Part shown: in pieces, positions 34,276 through 45,047 of the stretch
Numbering within the stretch: the first letter of the stretch is position 1
Layout: every line of letters begins with the position of its first letter
Source: a bacterium 1XD21-70
GTDB lineage: Bacteria; Bacillota; Clostridia; Lachnospirales; Lachnospiraceae
Direction: 5' to 3'
DNA length: 59,078 nt
NCBI GenBank assembly: GCA_003669055.1
Contig: RAYB01000033.1
Location: 1 to 59,078, forward strand
The notes under the pieces: generated by a model
Database searches by the model: none
What the model was told of the DNA's origin: nothing
The model's input: the letters and a program-made list of their open reading frames with translations, nothing else
Position numbers and translations under genes: made by a program

Positions 34276-34300
34276 GAAAAAATATCATTTGTGGTAGACT
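34272..34300 (+). promoter_or_regulatory. Probable promoter of the sulfhydrylase gene
   Basis: TTGAGA (34272-34277) and TAGACT (34295-34300) are 17 bases apart. The -35 box overlaps the stop codon of the LTA synthase gene. I see no SAM riboswitch in the 25-base leader. Confidence 0.5.
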
Positions 34301-34325
34301 GTGTTTGATAAGGAGGATGGATACT

Positions 34326-35603
34326 ATGAGCCAGAATTTGTCACGGGAAACAATCTGCGTCCAGGGAGGATGGCAGCCGAAAAACGGGGAGGCAAGGGTG
34401 CTTCCCATTTACCAGAGCACCACATTTAAATATGAAACCAGCGAACAGATGGGGCGCTTGTTTGATTTGGAGGAGAACGGATATTTTTATACGCGCCTGG
34501 CCAACCCGACCAATGACGCGGTGGCGGCAAAGATCTGTGCACTGGAGGGCGGCGAGGCGGCGATGCTGACCTCCTCCGGACAGGCGGCAAATATGTATGC
34601 GGTATTGAACATTTGCTCTGCGGGTGACCATGTGGTCAGCGCGGCCACAATATACGGGGGGACTTCCAACCTGTTTACGGTGACACTGAAACGCTTTGGC
34701 ATCGAGTGCACCCTGGTGGACCCGGATGCGCCGGAGGAAGAACTGGAAAAGGCGTTTGGCCCTAAGACCAAGGCAGTGTTCGGCGAGACGATTGCCAACC
34801 CGGCGCTGGTGGTGCTGGACATTGAGAAGTTTGCCCGCCTGGCACACCGCCATGGGGTGCCCCTGATCGTGGACAATACCTTTGCCACCCCAATCAACTG
34901 CCGGCCTTTTGAGTGGGGGGCGGACATTGTGACCCATTCCACCACCAAATATATGGATGGCCATGCGATGTGCGTGGGCGGCTGCATCGTGGACAGCGGC
35001 AATTTTGACTGGGAAGCACATGCGGACAAGTTTCCGGGGCTGACTACGCCGGATGACTCTTACCACGGGGTGGTTTACACCAAGAAGTTCGGGAAGGGGG
35101 CGTACATCACCAAGGCGACGGCGCAGCTGATGCGCGATATGGGTTCGATCCAGTCGCCGCAGAATGCGTTTTTGCTCAATATCGGCCTGGAGACGCTGCA
35201 TCTGCGCATGCCGCGCCACTGCGGGAATGCCAAGAGGGTGGCAGAATACCTAAAGGCGAGGGAGGACGTGGCCTGGGTGTGCTATCCGGGGCTTGAGGGC
35301 GATAAATATTATGGGCTGGCGCAGAAATATATGCCGGGCGGCACCTGCGGGGTGATTTCCTTTGGGCTAAAAGGGGGAAGGGCAGCGGCAGCAGAATTTA
35401 TGGACCGGCTGAAGCTGGCGGCGATCGTGACACATGTGGCGGATGCCAGGACTTCGGTGCTGCACCCGGCCAGCCATACCCACAGGCAGCTCAATGACGA
35501 GCAGCTGATCGAGGCAGGGGTGGATCCGTCGATGATCCGTTTCAGCGTGGGCATTGAGGATGCGGAGGATATCATAAAGGATTTGGAACAGGCGCTGGCA
35601 TAG
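34326..35603 (+). CDS. metY: O-acetylhomoserine sulfhydrylase (aminocarboxypropyltransferase)
   Basis: The 425-residue PLP enzyme of the Cys/Met metabolism family makes homocysteine from O-acetylhomoserine and sulfide. Visible parts are QSTTFKYET, FYTRLANPTNDAVAAKI, SSGQAANMYA, the PLP-binding lysine in HSTTKYMDGH, and RFSVGIEDAEDII at the C-terminus. A methionine gamma-lyase or cysteine synthase role is possible, since the family overlaps. The start at 34326 follows AAGGAGGATGGATACT; ATG 34317 is too close to the site. Confidence 0.9.
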   Translation: MSQNLSRETICVQGGWQPKNGEARVLPIYQSTTFKYETSEQMGRLFDLEENGYFYTRLANPTNDAVAAKICALEGGEAAMLTSSGQAANMYAVLNICSAGDHVVSAATIYGGTSNLFTVTLKRFGIECTLVDPDAPEEELEKAFGPKTKAVFGETIANPALVVLDIEKFARLAHRHGVPLIVDNTFATPINCRPFEWGADIVTHSTTKYMDGHAMCVGGCIVDSGNFDWEAHADKFPGLTTPDDSYHGVVYTKKFGKGAYITKATAQLMRDMGSIQSPQNAFLLNIGLETLHLRMPRHCGNAKRVAEYLKAREDVAWVCYPGLEGDKYYGLAQKYMPGGTCGVISFGLKGGRAAAAEFMDRLKLAAIVTHVADARTSVLHPASHTHRQLNDEQLIEAGVDPSMIRFSVGIEDAEDIIKDLEQALA

Positions 35604-35685
35604 CCGTGGATGCGTTAACCATGCGTGCGCTGGGGGTGCTGCTAGCGGGCCGGGGAGCCTGCGCATTCCAAAGGGGGTTTTTTGG

Positions 35686-37242
35686 ATGAACCGGAAAAAA
35701 TGGAAAAAATTCCTGCGGGTAATTTTTGGCAGGACAGCGTTCGTAACCTTGTTTTTGCTGATACAGATTGCCGTATTGTTCGGCGCTTTCAAATGGCTGG
35801 GCGACCATATCTTTTTCCTGTACGGCGGTTTTACCATGCTCAGCGCGGTGGTAGTGGTCTACATTATCAACAAGCGCCAGAATCCGGTTTACCAGCTGGC
35901 CTGGGTGATCCCGGTCCTGGTATTTCCGGTCTTTGGCGCGATGTTTTATATTTTTATCGAACTGCAGGTGGGGACGCGCAGGATAGCCGGGCGGCTGAGG
36001 GAAGTCCTTGCACAGACGGCGCCGTATTTAAAGCAGGACGAGGCGGTGATGGCGCGGCTTTTGCAGGAGGACAAAAGGGCAGCCCATCTGGCGGGATATA
36101 TGGGGCGCTATGGCGGCTATCCGGTATACGGTAACACCAGCGTGGAGTATTTCCCGCTGGGGGATGACCTGTTCCCGCGGCTTTTGGAAGAACTGGAAAA
36201 AGCAGAGCGTTACATCTTCATGGAATATTTTATCGTGGAGGACGGAAAATTCTGGGAGAATGTGCTGGGGATCCTGGCGAAAAAGGCGAAAGCAGGCGTG
36301 GAAGTAAGGTTTATGTACGACGGCATGGGCTGTTTGACGCTGCTGCCGCACCGCTATCCGCAGCAGCTGGAACGGATGGGCATCCGCTGCAAGGTGTTTT
36401 TCCCGGTGAAGCCGGCGCTTACGAGCTACCAGAACAACCGGGACCACAGGAAGATCACGGTGATTGACGGGCACACGGCATTTACCGGGGGGATCAACTT
36501 AGCGGACGAGTATATCAACGAGACCGTGCGCTTCGGCCATTGGAAGGATACGGCTGTGATGCTCAAAGGAGAGGCGGTTACCAGCTTTTTGATGATGTTT
36601 CTGCAGATGTGGAACGTGTCGGAACGGGGGACGGAGGATTACAAAAGATACCTGCAGGATCCCGGTTACTGCTATCCCCCCGGCCTCAATATGGACGGAT
36701 ATGTGATGCCTTACGGGGACAGCCCCCTGGACGAGGAAGCGGTGGGGGAATGCGTGTATCTGGACATACTGAACGGGGCCAGGGACTATGTGCACATCAT
36801 GACGCCATATCTGATACTGGACAGGGAAATGATCACATCCCTGGCCTTTGCCGCCAAGCGCGGGGTGGAGGTGGCCGTCATCATGCCCCATGTGCCGGAT
36901 AAGGTGTATGCCTATCTGCTGGCCAGGTCGTATTACGGGGAACTGCTGGCGGCAGGGGTGCGGATTTTTGAGTACACGCCGGGCTTTGTGCATGCGAAGG
37001 TATTCAGCAGCGACGGCGAGAAGGCGGTAGTGGGGTCAGTAAACCTGGATTACCGGAGTTTGTACCTGCATTTTGAATGTGCGGTTTATCTGTACCGGAA
37101 CCAGGCAGTGGAGGATGTGGAAAAAGATTTCCAAAAGACCCTTATGCAGTGTGAGGAGATTACGCAAGAAAACTGCAGGAAATACCCGCCCATGAAACGT
37201 CTGGCCGGTGCAGGGCTGCGCCTGTTTGCGCCGCTGATGTAG
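35686..37242 (+). CDS. cls: Cardiolipin synthase
   Basis: The 518-residue phospholipase D-type enzyme joins two phosphatidylglycerol molecules to cardiolipin. Two membrane segments (about 11-70) are followed by two HKD motifs: HRKITVIDGHTAFTGG (about residue 247) and HAKVFSSDGEKAVVGS (about 434). The gap between the two motifs and the length match Firmicute Cls proteins. The start follows AAAGGGGGTTTTTTGG. A perfect 18-base-pair hairpin follows the gene. Confidence 0.95.
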   Translation: MNRKKWKKFLRVIFGRTAFVTLFLLIQIAVLFGAFKWLGDHIFFLYGGFTMLSAVVVVYIINKRQNPVYQLAWVIPVLVFPVFGAMFYIFIELQVGTRRIAGRLREVLAQTAPYLKQDEAVMARLLQEDKRAAHLAGYMGRYGGYPVYGNTSVEYFPLGDDLFPRLLEELEKAERYIFMEYFIVEDGKFWENVLGILAKKAKAGVEVRFMYDGMGCLTLLPHRYPQQLERMGIRCKVFFPVKPALTSYQNNRDHRKITVIDGHTAFTGGINLADEYINETVRFGHWKDTAVMLKGEAVTSFLMMFLQMWNVSERGTEDYKRYLQDPGYCYPPGLNMDGYVMPYGDSPLDEEAVGECVYLDILNGARDYVHIMTPYLILDREMITSLAFAAKRGVEVAVIMPHVPDKVYAYLLARSYYGELLAAGVRIFEYTPGFVHAKVFSSDGEKAVVGSVNLDYRSLYLHFECAVYLYRNQAVEDVEKDFQKTLMQCEEITQENCRKYPPMKRLAGAGLRLFAPLM

Positions 37243-37271
37243 GAGGGCATAAGAGAGGAAAGGCAGAGACG

Positions 37272-37311
37272 GGGAAACGGGCTGTTGCTACCAAGCAACA
37301 GCCCGTTTCCC
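37272..37311. terminator. Perfect 18-base-pair hairpin between convergent genes
   Basis: The arms 37272-37289 and 37294-37311 pair without a mismatch around the tetraloop ACCA. No U run follows on either strand. It may act as a terminator or RNA end protector for cls or for the opposing gene. Confidence 0.5.
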
Positions 37312-37328
37312 GCGAAGGATACCTCTTG

Positions 37329-37502
37329 TCAGGCCCTGATATCGATGTTTTGCCCGATGCCGCTTAATGCTGCTTCCATCATCTGGGCAATGGCATCGCC
37401 GCTTTCTTCCACGGTATCAAGAACCTTGGACATAATGGCAACCCCCATATCGCTGTACAGATTAGCTGTGGACAGGGACACGGAAAGGGAAGAAATATCC
37501 AT
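37329..37502 (-). CDS. YjfB-family putative motility protein
   Basis: The 57-residue peptide begins MDISSLSVSLSTAN and ends in a region rich in Met and Ile (IGQNIDIRA). It matches the YjfB family, small proteins of unknown function tied to motility regulons. The start is one of two adjacent ATGs (37502 or 37505), both after AAGGAGG. It has its own promoter. No flagellar gene lies in the window. Confidence 0.8.
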   Translation of the reverse strand: MDISSLSVSLSTANLYSDMGVAIMSKVLDTVEESGDAIAQMMEAALSGIGQNIDIRA

Positions 37503-37569
37503 CATGATCGCCTCCTTGCCTGAAAAACGGATATGTTTTCGGGTGACCCCTAAAAACCATCCTGGCCTT

Positions 37570-37598
37570 ATTGTAGCAGATCCGGGAAGGAAATGCAA
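37570..37598 (-). promoter_or_regulatory. Promoter of the YjfB-type gene
   Basis: On the minus strand TTGCAT (37593-37598) and TACAAT (37570-37575) are 17 bases apart, with TGC before the -10. Confidence 0.6.
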
Positions 37599-37705
37599 CG
37601 CCATCTGAAGTGCAAAAAGGCATTGCATAAAAGCAGGGCGCAGGGTGAATAATAGGGGAAAAGCTGGTTTGGATGAAGCCATAGGCCAGGGAAAGGATGG
37701 GAATT

Positions 37706-38428
37706 ATGGGAGATAAGCGGGCTTTGGAGGCCGATAGCAATGACAAGAAAAAGCAGGAGAGGGAACTGGAGCAGAAGGAGAACGAAAAATTAGAGGAGTA
37801 CGGGCAGCTGACCCTGGAGAATAACCAGGGCAGGAGGAAGATCCAGCTGCTCTCCATCATCGGTGAGGTGGAAGGGCATGAAAACCTTTCCGGGAATGCC
37901 AAGACAACCAAATATGACCATGTGCTTCCCAAGCTGGCCTCCTTAGAGGACGACGACAGCATGGACGGGCTTTTGGTGCTGCTAAACACTTCCGGCGGGG
38001 ATGTGGATGCAGGCCTTGCAATTGCAGAGATGATCGCCTCGCTGACCATGCCGACGGTGTCTTTGGTGCTGGGGGGCAGCCACTCGATCGGCGTGCCCTT
38101 GGCGGTATCCACGGACTATTCCTTCATCGTGCCCACGGGGACGATGATGATCCATCCTGTCCGCATGACGGGCATGGTCATCGGAGCTTCACAGACCTAT
38201 GAATATTTTAATATGATCCAGGACCGGATCTTAAGCTTTATCAGTGAACATTCACAGATGGAATACGGCCAGGTAAAAGCACTGATGCATAATACAAAAA
38301 TGCTTACCCGTGACCTCGGGACCGTGCTGGTAGGCGCACAGGCCGTGCAGGAAGGCCTGATTGACGAAGTCGGAGGGATCCGAGAGGCACTGCAGAAGCT
38401 TTATCGGCTGATTGACAGCGAAGCTTAA
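37706..38428 (+). CDS. tepA: ClpP-fold serine protease, TepA family
   Basis: The 240-residue protein has the ClpP fold. The nucleophile is Ser127 in GGSHSIG and the base is His150 in TMMIHP. A Lys/Glu-rich N-terminal tail (about 1-35) is unusual for ClpP and typical for TepA. In Bacillus subtilis tepA is next to spoIIIE; here the FtsK/SpoIIIE gene follows, the same arrangement. TepA has been linked to secretion and sporulation protease functions. I chose ATG 37706 over 37697 because the GGGAAAGG site is then properly spaced. Confidence 0.85.
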   Translation: MGDKRALEADSNDKKKQERELEQKENEKLEEYGQLTLENNQGRRKIQLLSIIGEVEGHENLSGNAKTTKYDHVLPKLASLEDDDSMDGLLVLLNTSGGDVDAGLAIAEMIASLTMPTVSLVLGGSHSIGVPLAVSTDYSFIVPTGTMMIHPVRMTGMVIGASQTYEYFNMIQDRILSFISEHSQMEYGQVKALMHNTKMLTRDLGTVLVGAQAVQEGLIDEVGGIREALQKLYRLIDSEA

Positions 38429-38458
38429 AGCCATAAAATGGAATTTATTTGCCTGTGG

Positions 38459-38487
38459 TTGCAATTCCTGCTATTTTTTTGTATACT
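38459..38487 (+). promoter_or_regulatory. Promoter of the FtsK/SpoIIIE gene
   Basis: TTGCAA (38459-38464) and TATACT (38482-38487) are 17 bases apart, about 60 bases upstream of the GTG start. Confidence 0.6.
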
Positions 38488-38548
38488 ATCCTGGGGACGC
38501 TTTTTATAATCCAAAAGCGTTCCATTGGAGGATAGGAGGCATAGATTA

Positions 38549-41500
38549 GTGGCAGCGACAACCAACAAAAACGCAGCATCCAAAAGAGGCGGCAAGGCGG
38601 AAAATGCCAAAAGCCGGGGCAGTGCCGCTTGCAGGGCAAAGGGCTCCGGGAAAGCGGCGGCTTCGCGGGGTGCGAAGAGGACGAGGGCAGCCCAGGTGCC
38701 GGAGCAGGAGGATTTTATCGGTGCAGAGGTACTGGTTATCCTTTCCTTCGCCGTTGCCGTGCTGCTGTTTTTAAGTAATTTCCACCTGTGCGGCGCAGCA
38801 GGCGGCTACCTTCGCGGTTTTCAGCTTGGTATTTTCGGAATGGTGGGATTCATAGCCCCACTGCTTTTATTTGTGGGGACATGTTTTTATTTTTCAAACA
38901 GGGGCAACCCGGCAGCGATGCGTAAAATGCTGGCATCGGTGGCACTGGTGTTTGCATTATGCGGGCTGATCCAGCTTCTTTTCGGGAAAAAACCTGAAGA
39001 CGGGGCAGGGCTTATGGGGTATTACCACATGTCTTCGGTGAGCGGTGCCGGAGGAGGCCTGGCCGGAGGCCTGATCTGTGCCGGTTTGACGGCAATACTG
39101 GGCAATATCGGCGCATTCCTGGTGCTGATTGTCTGCCTGGCTATCAGCGTGGTCTGCATCACGGAACGTTCGCTGGTGAACGCGGTAAAGAAGCAGGGGG
39201 ATGCGGCATACCGCTTTGCCAGGGAAGACATGGGGCGCAGAAGGGAACTGCATGCCGGACGCAGGGAGCAGCAGCGCCTTGAGAAGGAACAGAGGATCCG
39301 GGGGGTAGACCTGGCCGTGACCGACTTTTTGGCACAGGAAGGCAGTGCCGGTGAGGGGATATATGAAGCGCCGGCAGAGGAGCCGGAAGGCATGGAAGAA
39401 GATACGGCCGGGGCAGCGCAGGGCGGCAGGAAGGAAAACGTTTCGGACACAGAGCCTGCCACAGACCCGGCAGATGTGTTTACGGGGAAAATTACCATGC
39501 CAGGCAGCCCTGCCGGTGAGGACATGGTTCCGTTTGAAGCGGATGAGGTGCTTTCAACGGCAGAATCGGCACAGCGCCTGGTGGAAGAAGGCATTTCCCG
39601 CCTGAGTGATTATGAGGGAGTCTTTGGCCGCCCGGCCAAGGCGCCGTCGTTCCAGGGGCCGGCATCGGAGCCTTCCTTCCATGGGCTGTCAGAGGCATTT
39701 ACGGAGCCTGCGGCGGGGCAAAAGGGGAAAAAGACGGATCTGCCGGAGCCGGAAGGCGGGAATGGAAGCCTGCCGGAAGAAGAAGGATGGGGACAGCAAG
39801 AAGATTCTTCGTATGGCCTTAAGCCGCTTCGCCTGGCACCGGCGGCATCACGGTATGAGGAGGAAGCCGACGAGATTTTTATGGAGGAGCCTGTGCTTTT
39901 GGGGGAAGCCGGGGAGGATTTGCAAGATTTACATAGGCAAGTGCCCAGCCAGCCCGAAGACGCACCGGTAGCCCTTTACCGGGCGGATCCGCATGGGTAT
40001 GCGGATTTGGAGGAACAAGGATTCCCGGCAGGAGGGGAATGGGAAGAAAGCCTGCCGGAGGAGGCCTGGGAAGAGGAAGAGCCTGCCGGGCAGGCAGGAG
40101 CCGGATTGGAAGATTTTGTGGTTTTGCAGGAAGAGAAACGGGTGGTGACAGCTTCCGGCAAGGTGATTGAGAGTGATACGGAGGCATTGCATAAAAAGCT
40201 GGAAGCAAAACGGAAGGAGGCACTGGAGGCAAGAGAAGCCGGGGAGGCCAGCGTGCAGCAGCAGATCAGGGCGAAGCAGGAGGAGCCTAAGAGGGAATAT
40301 GTGTTCCCTTCGGTTACCCTGCTAAAAAGAGGGAACCCGCTATCCTCTGCCAGTTCCCGCCAGGAATATAAGGATACGGCAGTCAAGCTGCAGCAGACGC
40401 TGCGGGATTTCGGGGTCGGCGTGACCGTGACCAACATCAGCTGCGGGCCGTCCGTGACCCGGTATGAACTGCATCCGGAACAAGGGGTCAAGGTCAGCAA
40501 GATCGTGGGACTGGCAGACGATATCAAGCTGAGCCTGGCAGCCGCCGATATCCGGATCGAGGCGCCGATCCCCGGCAAATCCGCTGTGGGGATTGAGGTT
40601 CCTAACAAGGAAAATACCACGGTATATCTGCGGGAACTTTTGGAATCCGAAGCGTTTAAGGGGCACCCGTCCCGCATGGCTTTTGCGGTGGGCAAGGATA
40701 TCGGCGGCCAGGTAGTGGTCACGGACATTGCCAAGATGCCCCATCTTTTGATTGCCGGTGCCACGGGTTCCGGAAAATCGGTCTGCATCAATACTCTGAT
40801 TATGAGTATTTTGTTTAAGTCAAGCCCGGAGGACGTAAAATTGATCATGGTGGATCCGAAAGTGGTGGAACTGAGCGTTTACAACGGCATCCCCCACCTG
40901 CTGATCCCGGTGGTGACGGATCCGAAGAAGGCATCCGGAGCCCTCAACTGGGCGGTAGCGGAAATGCAGGACCGCTACAAAAAATTTGCCGAGTGCAATG
41001 TGCGCAACTTAAGCGGATACAATGCCAGGATTGACCGCTTAGGAGATGTGCCGGAACAGGAACGGCCGAAAAAGATGCCGCAGATCGTGATTATCGTGGA
41101 CGAATTGGCGGATCTTATGATGGTGGCGCCTGGTGAGGTGGAGGATGCCATCTGCCGCCTCGCACAGCTGGCCCGTGCGGCGGGGATCCATCTGGTGATT
41201 GCAACCCAGAGGCCGTCCGTCAATGTAATCACAGGCCTGATTAAGGCGAATGTGCCGTCCCGGATTGCATTTTCCGTGTCCTCCGGTGTGGACTCGCGGA
41301 CGATCATTGACATGTACGGGGCAGAGAAGCTGCTGGGGAAGGGCGACATGCTGTTTTTCCCCTCCGGGATTCCCAAACCGCAGCGGGTGCAGGGGGCGTT
41401 TGTTTCGGATTCGGAGGTGCAGAAGGTGGTGGAATTCCTCACCGGGCAGGGGCTGGATGCCGGATATGACCCCGATGTGGAGAAACAGATGAATGCCGCC

Positions 41501-41764
41501 CCGGCAGCAGGCCCTGCGGGGGGCAGCGGCGGAGGCAACGGCAGGGACGAATATTTTGAACAGGCGGGCAGGTTCATCATCGAGAAGGACAAGGCGTCCA
41601 TCGGCATGCTGCAGCGGATGTTCAAGATTGGTTTTAACCGTGCCGCCCGGATTATGGACCAGTTGGCGGATGCCGGGGTGGTCGGGGATGAGGAAGGGAC
41701 AAAGCCCAGGAAGATCTTAGTCACCATGGAGGAGTTCGAGGAACTGCTGTCCGGCAAAGACTAG
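38549..41764 (+). CDS. ftsK: DNA translocase FtsK/SpoIIIE
   Basis: The 1071-residue protein has an N-terminal Lys/Ala-rich tail, about four membrane segments (residues 60-215), and a long acidic, Pro/Gly-rich linker (about 260-560). The motor follows, with Walker A GATGSGKS (737-744) and Walker [14 protein letters not shown]. The C-terminal winged helix (gamma, about 1000-1065) recognises oriented DNA signals (KOPS/SRS). It pumps chromosome DNA through the division or sporulation septum. The start is GTG at 38549 after GGAGGATAGGAGG. SpoIIIE is the natural reading because tepA is upstream, but FtsK and SpoIIIE cannot be told apart by motif. Confidence 0.95.
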   Translation: MAATTNKNAASKRGGKAENAKSRGSAACRAKGSGKAAASRGAKRTRAAQVPEQEDFIGAEVLVILSFAVAVLLFLSNFHLCGAAGGYLRGFQLGIFGMVGFIAPLLLFVGTCFYFSNRGNPAAMRKMLASVALVFALCGLIQLLFGKKPEDGAGLMGYYHMSSVSGAGGGLAGGLICAGLTAILGNIGAFLVLIVCLAISVVCITERSLVNAVKKQGDAAYRFAREDMGRRRELHAGRREQQRLEKEQRIRGVDLAVTDFLAQEGSAGEGIYEAPAEEPEGMEEDTAGAAQGGRKENVSDTEPATDPADVFTGKITMPGSPAGEDMVPFEADEVLSTAESAQRLVEEGISRLSDYEGVFGRPAKAPSFQGPASEPSFHGLSEAFTEPAAGQKGKKTDLPEPEGGNGSLPEEEGWGQQEDSSYGLKPLRLAPAASRYEEEADEIFMEEPVLLGEAGEDLQDLHRQVPSQPEDAPVALYRADPHGYADLEEQGFPAGGEWEESLPEEAWEEEEPAGQAGAGLEDFVVLQEEKRVVTASGKVIESDTEALHKKLEAKRKEALEAREAGEASVQQQIRAKQEEPKREYVFPSVTLLKRGNPLSSASSRQEYKDTAVKLQQTLRDFGVGVTVTNISCGPSVTRYELHPEQGVKVSKIVGLADDIKLSLAAADIRIEAPIPGKSAVGIEVPNKENTTVYLRELLESEAFKGHPSRMAFAVGKDIGGQVVVTDIAKMPHLLIAGATGSGKSVCINTLIMSILFKSSPEDVKLIMVDPKVVELSVYNGIPHLLIPVVTDPKKASGALNWAVAEMQDRYKKFAECNVRNLSGYNARIDRLGDVPEQERPKKMPQIVIIVDELADLMMVAPGEVEDAICRLAQLARAAGIHLVIATQRPSVNVITGLIKANVPSRIAFSVSSGVDSRTIIDMYGAEKLLGKGDMLFFPSGIPKPQRVQGAFVSDSEVQKVVEFLTGQGLDAGYDPDVEKQMNAAPAAGPAGGSGGGNGRDEYFEQAGRFIIEKDKASIGMLQRMFKIGFNRAARIMDQLADAGVVGDEEGTKPRKILVTMEEFEELLSGKD

Positions 41765-41839
41765 TGTCTTGACCACATTATATCTGGCGAAACTTTGCAG
41801 GAGGTTTTGCCAATACTAAAAATAAGGAGGAAGCAAGAG

Positions 41840-43510
41840 ATGAAGACAGACATTCAGATTGCACAGGAAGCCACGATGAAGCCGGTACAGCAGGTTGCGG
41901 CAGCGTATGCCATTGGAGAAGAGGACCTGGAACTGTATGGGAAATATAAGGCCAAGCTTACGGATGAATTATGGCAGAAAGTGAAGGATGGCCCGGACGG
42001 GAAGCTGGTATTGGTGACTGCGATCAACCCGACCCCGGCAGGGGAAGGGAAGACGACCACCAGTATCGGGCTGGCGGATGCTCTTAGCCGCCTCGGGAAA
42101 AAGACGATGCTGGCACTGCGGGAGCCGTCGCTGGGGCCGTGTTTTGGCATCAAGGGAGGGGCTGCCGGGGGCGGTTATGCCCAGGTAGTGCCGATGGAGG
42201 ATTTAAACCTGCATTTTACCGGTGACTTCCATGCGATTACCTCGGCCAACAACCTGCTGGCAGCGCTTTTGGACAACCACATCCAGCAGGGGAATGCGTT
42301 GCAGATCGATACCCGCCAGGTGCTGTGGAAACGCTGCATGGACATGAATGACCGGGCACTGCGCAATATCGTGGTCGGGCTGGGGGCCAAGGCGGACGGC
42401 GTGGTGCGGGAAGACCACTTTGTGATTACCGTCGCCTCCGAGATCATGGCGATTTTGTGCCTGTCCAATGATATGAAGGACTTAAAAGAACGGCTGGGAC
42501 GGATTATTGTTGCATATAATTATGCAGGGGAGCCGGTGACGGCGGCACAGCTGAATGCCGTGGGCGCGATGGCGGCGCTTTTGAAGGATGCCATTAAGCC
42601 TAACCTGATCCAGACGCTGGAGCATACCGGGGCGCTGGTCCACGGCGGGCCGTTTGCCAACATTGCCCATGGCTGCAACAGTGTCCGCGCCACAAAGACA
42701 GCCCTGAAGCTGGCGGACATTGTGGTGACAGAGGCGGGCTTCGGCGCAGACTTAGGGGCAGAGAAATTCCTTGACATCAAATGCCGGATGGCCGGCCTAA
42801 AACCGGATGCAGTGGTGTTGGTGGCAACGGTACGTGCGCTCAAATATAACGGGGGAGTGCCCAAGGCAGAACTGGGCAGCGAGGATCTGGAGGCATTGGA
42901 CCGGGGGATTGCCAACCTGGAAAAGCATATTGAGAACATCCAGAAATACGGTGTGCCGGTGGTGGTGACGCTGAACTCCTTTACGAGCGACACCGAAGCG
43001 GAATATGACAGGATCCGGCGTTTCTGCGAGGAGCGCGGCTGCGAGTTCGCCCTGTCGGAGGTATGGGAAAAAGGCGGCGCAGGCGGTGAAGCCCTGGCAA
43101 AGAAGGTGCTGGAAACCCTGGAGAATAAGGAGAGCCATTATAGCCCGATTTACCCCGATGAGATGAGCCTTAAGGATAAGGTCCACACCGTGGCGGCCGA
43201 GATTTACGGCGCCGACGGCGTCAGCTACGCGCCGGCGGCGGCAAAGGCCATGGCCCGCATCGAGGAGATGGGGTTTGGGAACCTGCCTGTGTGTATGGCA
43301 AAGACACAATATTCTTTGTCGGATGACCAGAACAAGCTGGGCAGGCCGTCCGGGTTTACCATCAATGTAAGGGATGTGTATGTGTCGGCAGGGGCGGGGT
43401 TTGTGGTGGTGCTGACCGGGGCTATCATGACCATGCCGGGCCTCCCGAAAAAGCCCGCAGCGGACGGGATTGACGTGGACGGCGAAGGCAGGATCACGGG
43501 GCTGTTTTAA
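41840..43510 (+). CDS. fhs: Formate--tetrahydrofolate ligase
   Basis: The 556-residue enzyme joins formate to tetrahydrofolate with ATP. It feeds one-carbon metabolism and, in acetogens, the methyl branch of the Wood-Ljungdahl pathway. The nucleotide loop is [20 protein letters not shown], and [18 protein letters not shown] follows. Length and layout match other Fhs proteins. The start at 41840 follows AAGGAGGAAGCAAGAG. No folate partner gene (folD, fchA) lies in the window, so its use in acetogenesis cannot be judged. Confidence 0.97.
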   Translation: MKTDIQIAQEATMKPVQQVAAAYAIGEEDLELYGKYKAKLTDELWQKVKDGPDGKLVLVTAINPTPAGEGKTTTSIGLADALSRLGKKTMLALREPSLGPCFGIKGGAAGGGYAQVVPMEDLNLHFTGDFHAITSANNLLAALLDNHIQQGNALQIDTRQVLWKRCMDMNDRALRNIVVGLGAKADGVVREDHFVITVASEIMAILCLSNDMKDLKERLGRIIVAYNYAGEPVTAAQLNAVGAMAALLKDAIKPNLIQTLEHTGALVHGGPFANIAHGCNSVRATKTALKLADIVVTEAGFGADLGAEKFLDIKCRMAGLKPDAVVLVATVRALKYNGGVPKAELGSEDLEALDRGIANLEKHIENIQKYGVPVVVTLNSFTSDTEAEYDRIRRFCEERGCEFALSEVWEKGGAGGEALAKKVLETLENKESHYSPIYPDEMSLKDKVHTVAAEIYGADGVSYAPAAAKAMARIEEMGFGNLPVCMAKTQYSLSDDQNKLGRPSGFTINVRDVYVSAGAGFVVVLTGAIMTMPGLPKKPAADGIDVDGEGRITGLF

Positions 43511-43529
43511 AGAAAAGCAGGAGGATGCT

Positions 43530-44990
43530 ATGTTAAAGGATTGGCTGGATGGCCTTGAGTATAAGCTGGTACAGGGGAGCCTGGAGGCAGAGGCAGACGA
43601 GGTGGTTTTCGATTCGAGGAAGGCAGCGCCGGGCACCGTGTTTGTCTGCATGGAAGGGACACGGGTGGACTCCCACTCGTTTATCCCCCAGGTGCTGGAG
43701 AGCGGCTGCCGGATACTGGTGGTGGAAAAGCCGGTTTCGGTTATGCCGGAGGTGACGGTGCTTATGGTGGAGAACGGGCGGGAGGCGCTGGCGCTTTTGT
43801 CAGCCGCCCGCTTCGGGCACCCGTCAAAGGATCTTCTGATGATCGGGATCACGGGCACGAAGGGAAAGACAACCACTGCCCACATGGTGCGTGCCATCCT
43901 GGAGGCCTCCGGGAGGCGGACGGGCATCATCGGGACAAACGGGGTAAGCTTTAAAGACGAACATTTCCCCACCGTGAATACAACGCCGGAATCCTACGAA
44001 CTGCACCGGTATTTTGCCCGGATGAAAGAGGCAGGCTGTGAGTGCTGCGTGATGGAGGTATCCTCGCAGGCGCTTAAAATGTGCCGGGTGGCAGGGATCA
44101 CCTTTGATTATGCCCTGTTCACCAATATCTCCCCAGACCATATCGGGGCAGATGAGCATGCGGATTTTGCGGAGTATATGTATTACAAAAAGCAGCTTTT
44201 CCATCAGAGCCGTTTTGCCTTTGTCAATGTGGATGATGCTCATTTGGAAGAGGTTACTAAGGGGATGCCCTGCCAATGGGAAGGCTTTGGGGTGGTACAT
44301 ACGGCAGAATACCATGCACAAAAGATCCGCTATGCCTCCGAGCCGGGATTTATCGGGCTGGAATTTACGCTTATTAAGGCAGGGGGGAGGCAGATACCGG
44401 TGCGGGTGAACATCCCCGGGAGGTTTAACGTCAGCAATGCGCTGGCTGCTGCCGCAGTATGCTTAAAGGCGGGGGTGGGAGAGGATGCTTTGTGCCATGC
44501 CCTAAAGCATTTAAAGCTGGACGGGCGGATGGAGATCGTCTATACCTCCGAGAGATGCAGCGTGGTGGTGGACTATGCCCACAATGCGGTCAGCATGGAA
44601 AGCCTGCTGGCGGCCTTGCGGGAACACCGGCCGAAACGCCTGGTGTGTGTGTTCGGGTGCGGGGGCAACCGCTCGAAGGACCGGCGCTATTCCATGGGCG
44701 AGATCGCCGGGCGGATGGCTGATTTCTCCATTATCACGGCAGATAATTCCCGGTATGAGCGGGTCGGGGATATCATAGCGGATATCCGGGGAAGCATCGA
44801 GAAGACGGGCGGACGGTTTATTGAGATACCTGACCGCCGGGAGGCGATTGCCTATAGCATAACCCATGCAGAAAAAGGCGATATGATTGCCATCATCGGC
44901 AAGGGGCATGAGGATTACCAGGAGATCGAGGGCGTGCGTTACCCGTTCCTGGACCGTGCCGTGGTGCAGGAAGTGGTGGCCGGGCTGTAG
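43530..44990 (+). CDS. murE: UDP-MurNAc-tripeptide synthetase
   Basis: The 486-residue Mur ligase adds the third amino acid to the peptidoglycan stem. The ATP loop is ITGTKGKTTTAHMV (about residue 110). SSQALKMCRVAGITFD and FTNISPDHIGADEH are also present. The motif that selects meso-diaminopimelate is usually DNPR; here it reads DNSR. The arginine is kept, so diaminopimelate remains the likely substrate. The start follows AGGAGGATGCT, 19 bases after fhs. murF follows, which suggests a wall-synthesis unit. Confidence 0.94.
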   Translation: MLKDWLDGLEYKLVQGSLEAEADEVVFDSRKAAPGTVFVCMEGTRVDSHSFIPQVLESGCRILVVEKPVSVMPEVTVLMVENGREALALLSAARFGHPSKDLLMIGITGTKGKTTTAHMVRAILEASGRRTGIIGTNGVSFKDEHFPTVNTTPESYELHRYFARMKEAGCECCVMEVSSQALKMCRVAGITFDYALFTNISPDHIGADEHADFAEYMYYKKQLFHQSRFAFVNVDDAHLEEVTKGMPCQWEGFGVVHTAEYHAQKIRYASEPGFIGLEFTLIKAGGRQIPVRVNIPGRFNVSNALAAAAVCLKAGVGEDALCHALKHLKLDGRMEIVYTSERCSVVVDYAHNAVSMESLLAALREHRPKRLVCVFGCGGNRSKDRRYSMGEIAGRMADFSIITADNSRYERVGDIIADIRGSIEKTGGRFIEIPDRREAIAYSITHAEKGDMIAIIGKGHEDYQEIEGVRYPFLDRAVVQEVVAGL

Positions 44991-45047
44991 GCGGCAGGCG
45001 GCTGCTGCGGCAGGGAGGCATATCAGGAAACGGAGGAAGGTCAGAGC

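Noticed and set aside
34276-34325. SAM riboswitch before the sulfhydrylase gene
   Set aside because: The leader is only about 25 bases and has no SAM-box features.
40975-41757. Minus-strand ORF of 260 codons inside ftsK
   Set aside because: A shadow of the FtsK motor domain; Ser/Pro-rich with no ribosome binding site.
41765-41839. Tetrahydrofolate riboswitch before fhs
   Set aside because: The 75-base gap is too short and shows none of the expected conserved core.
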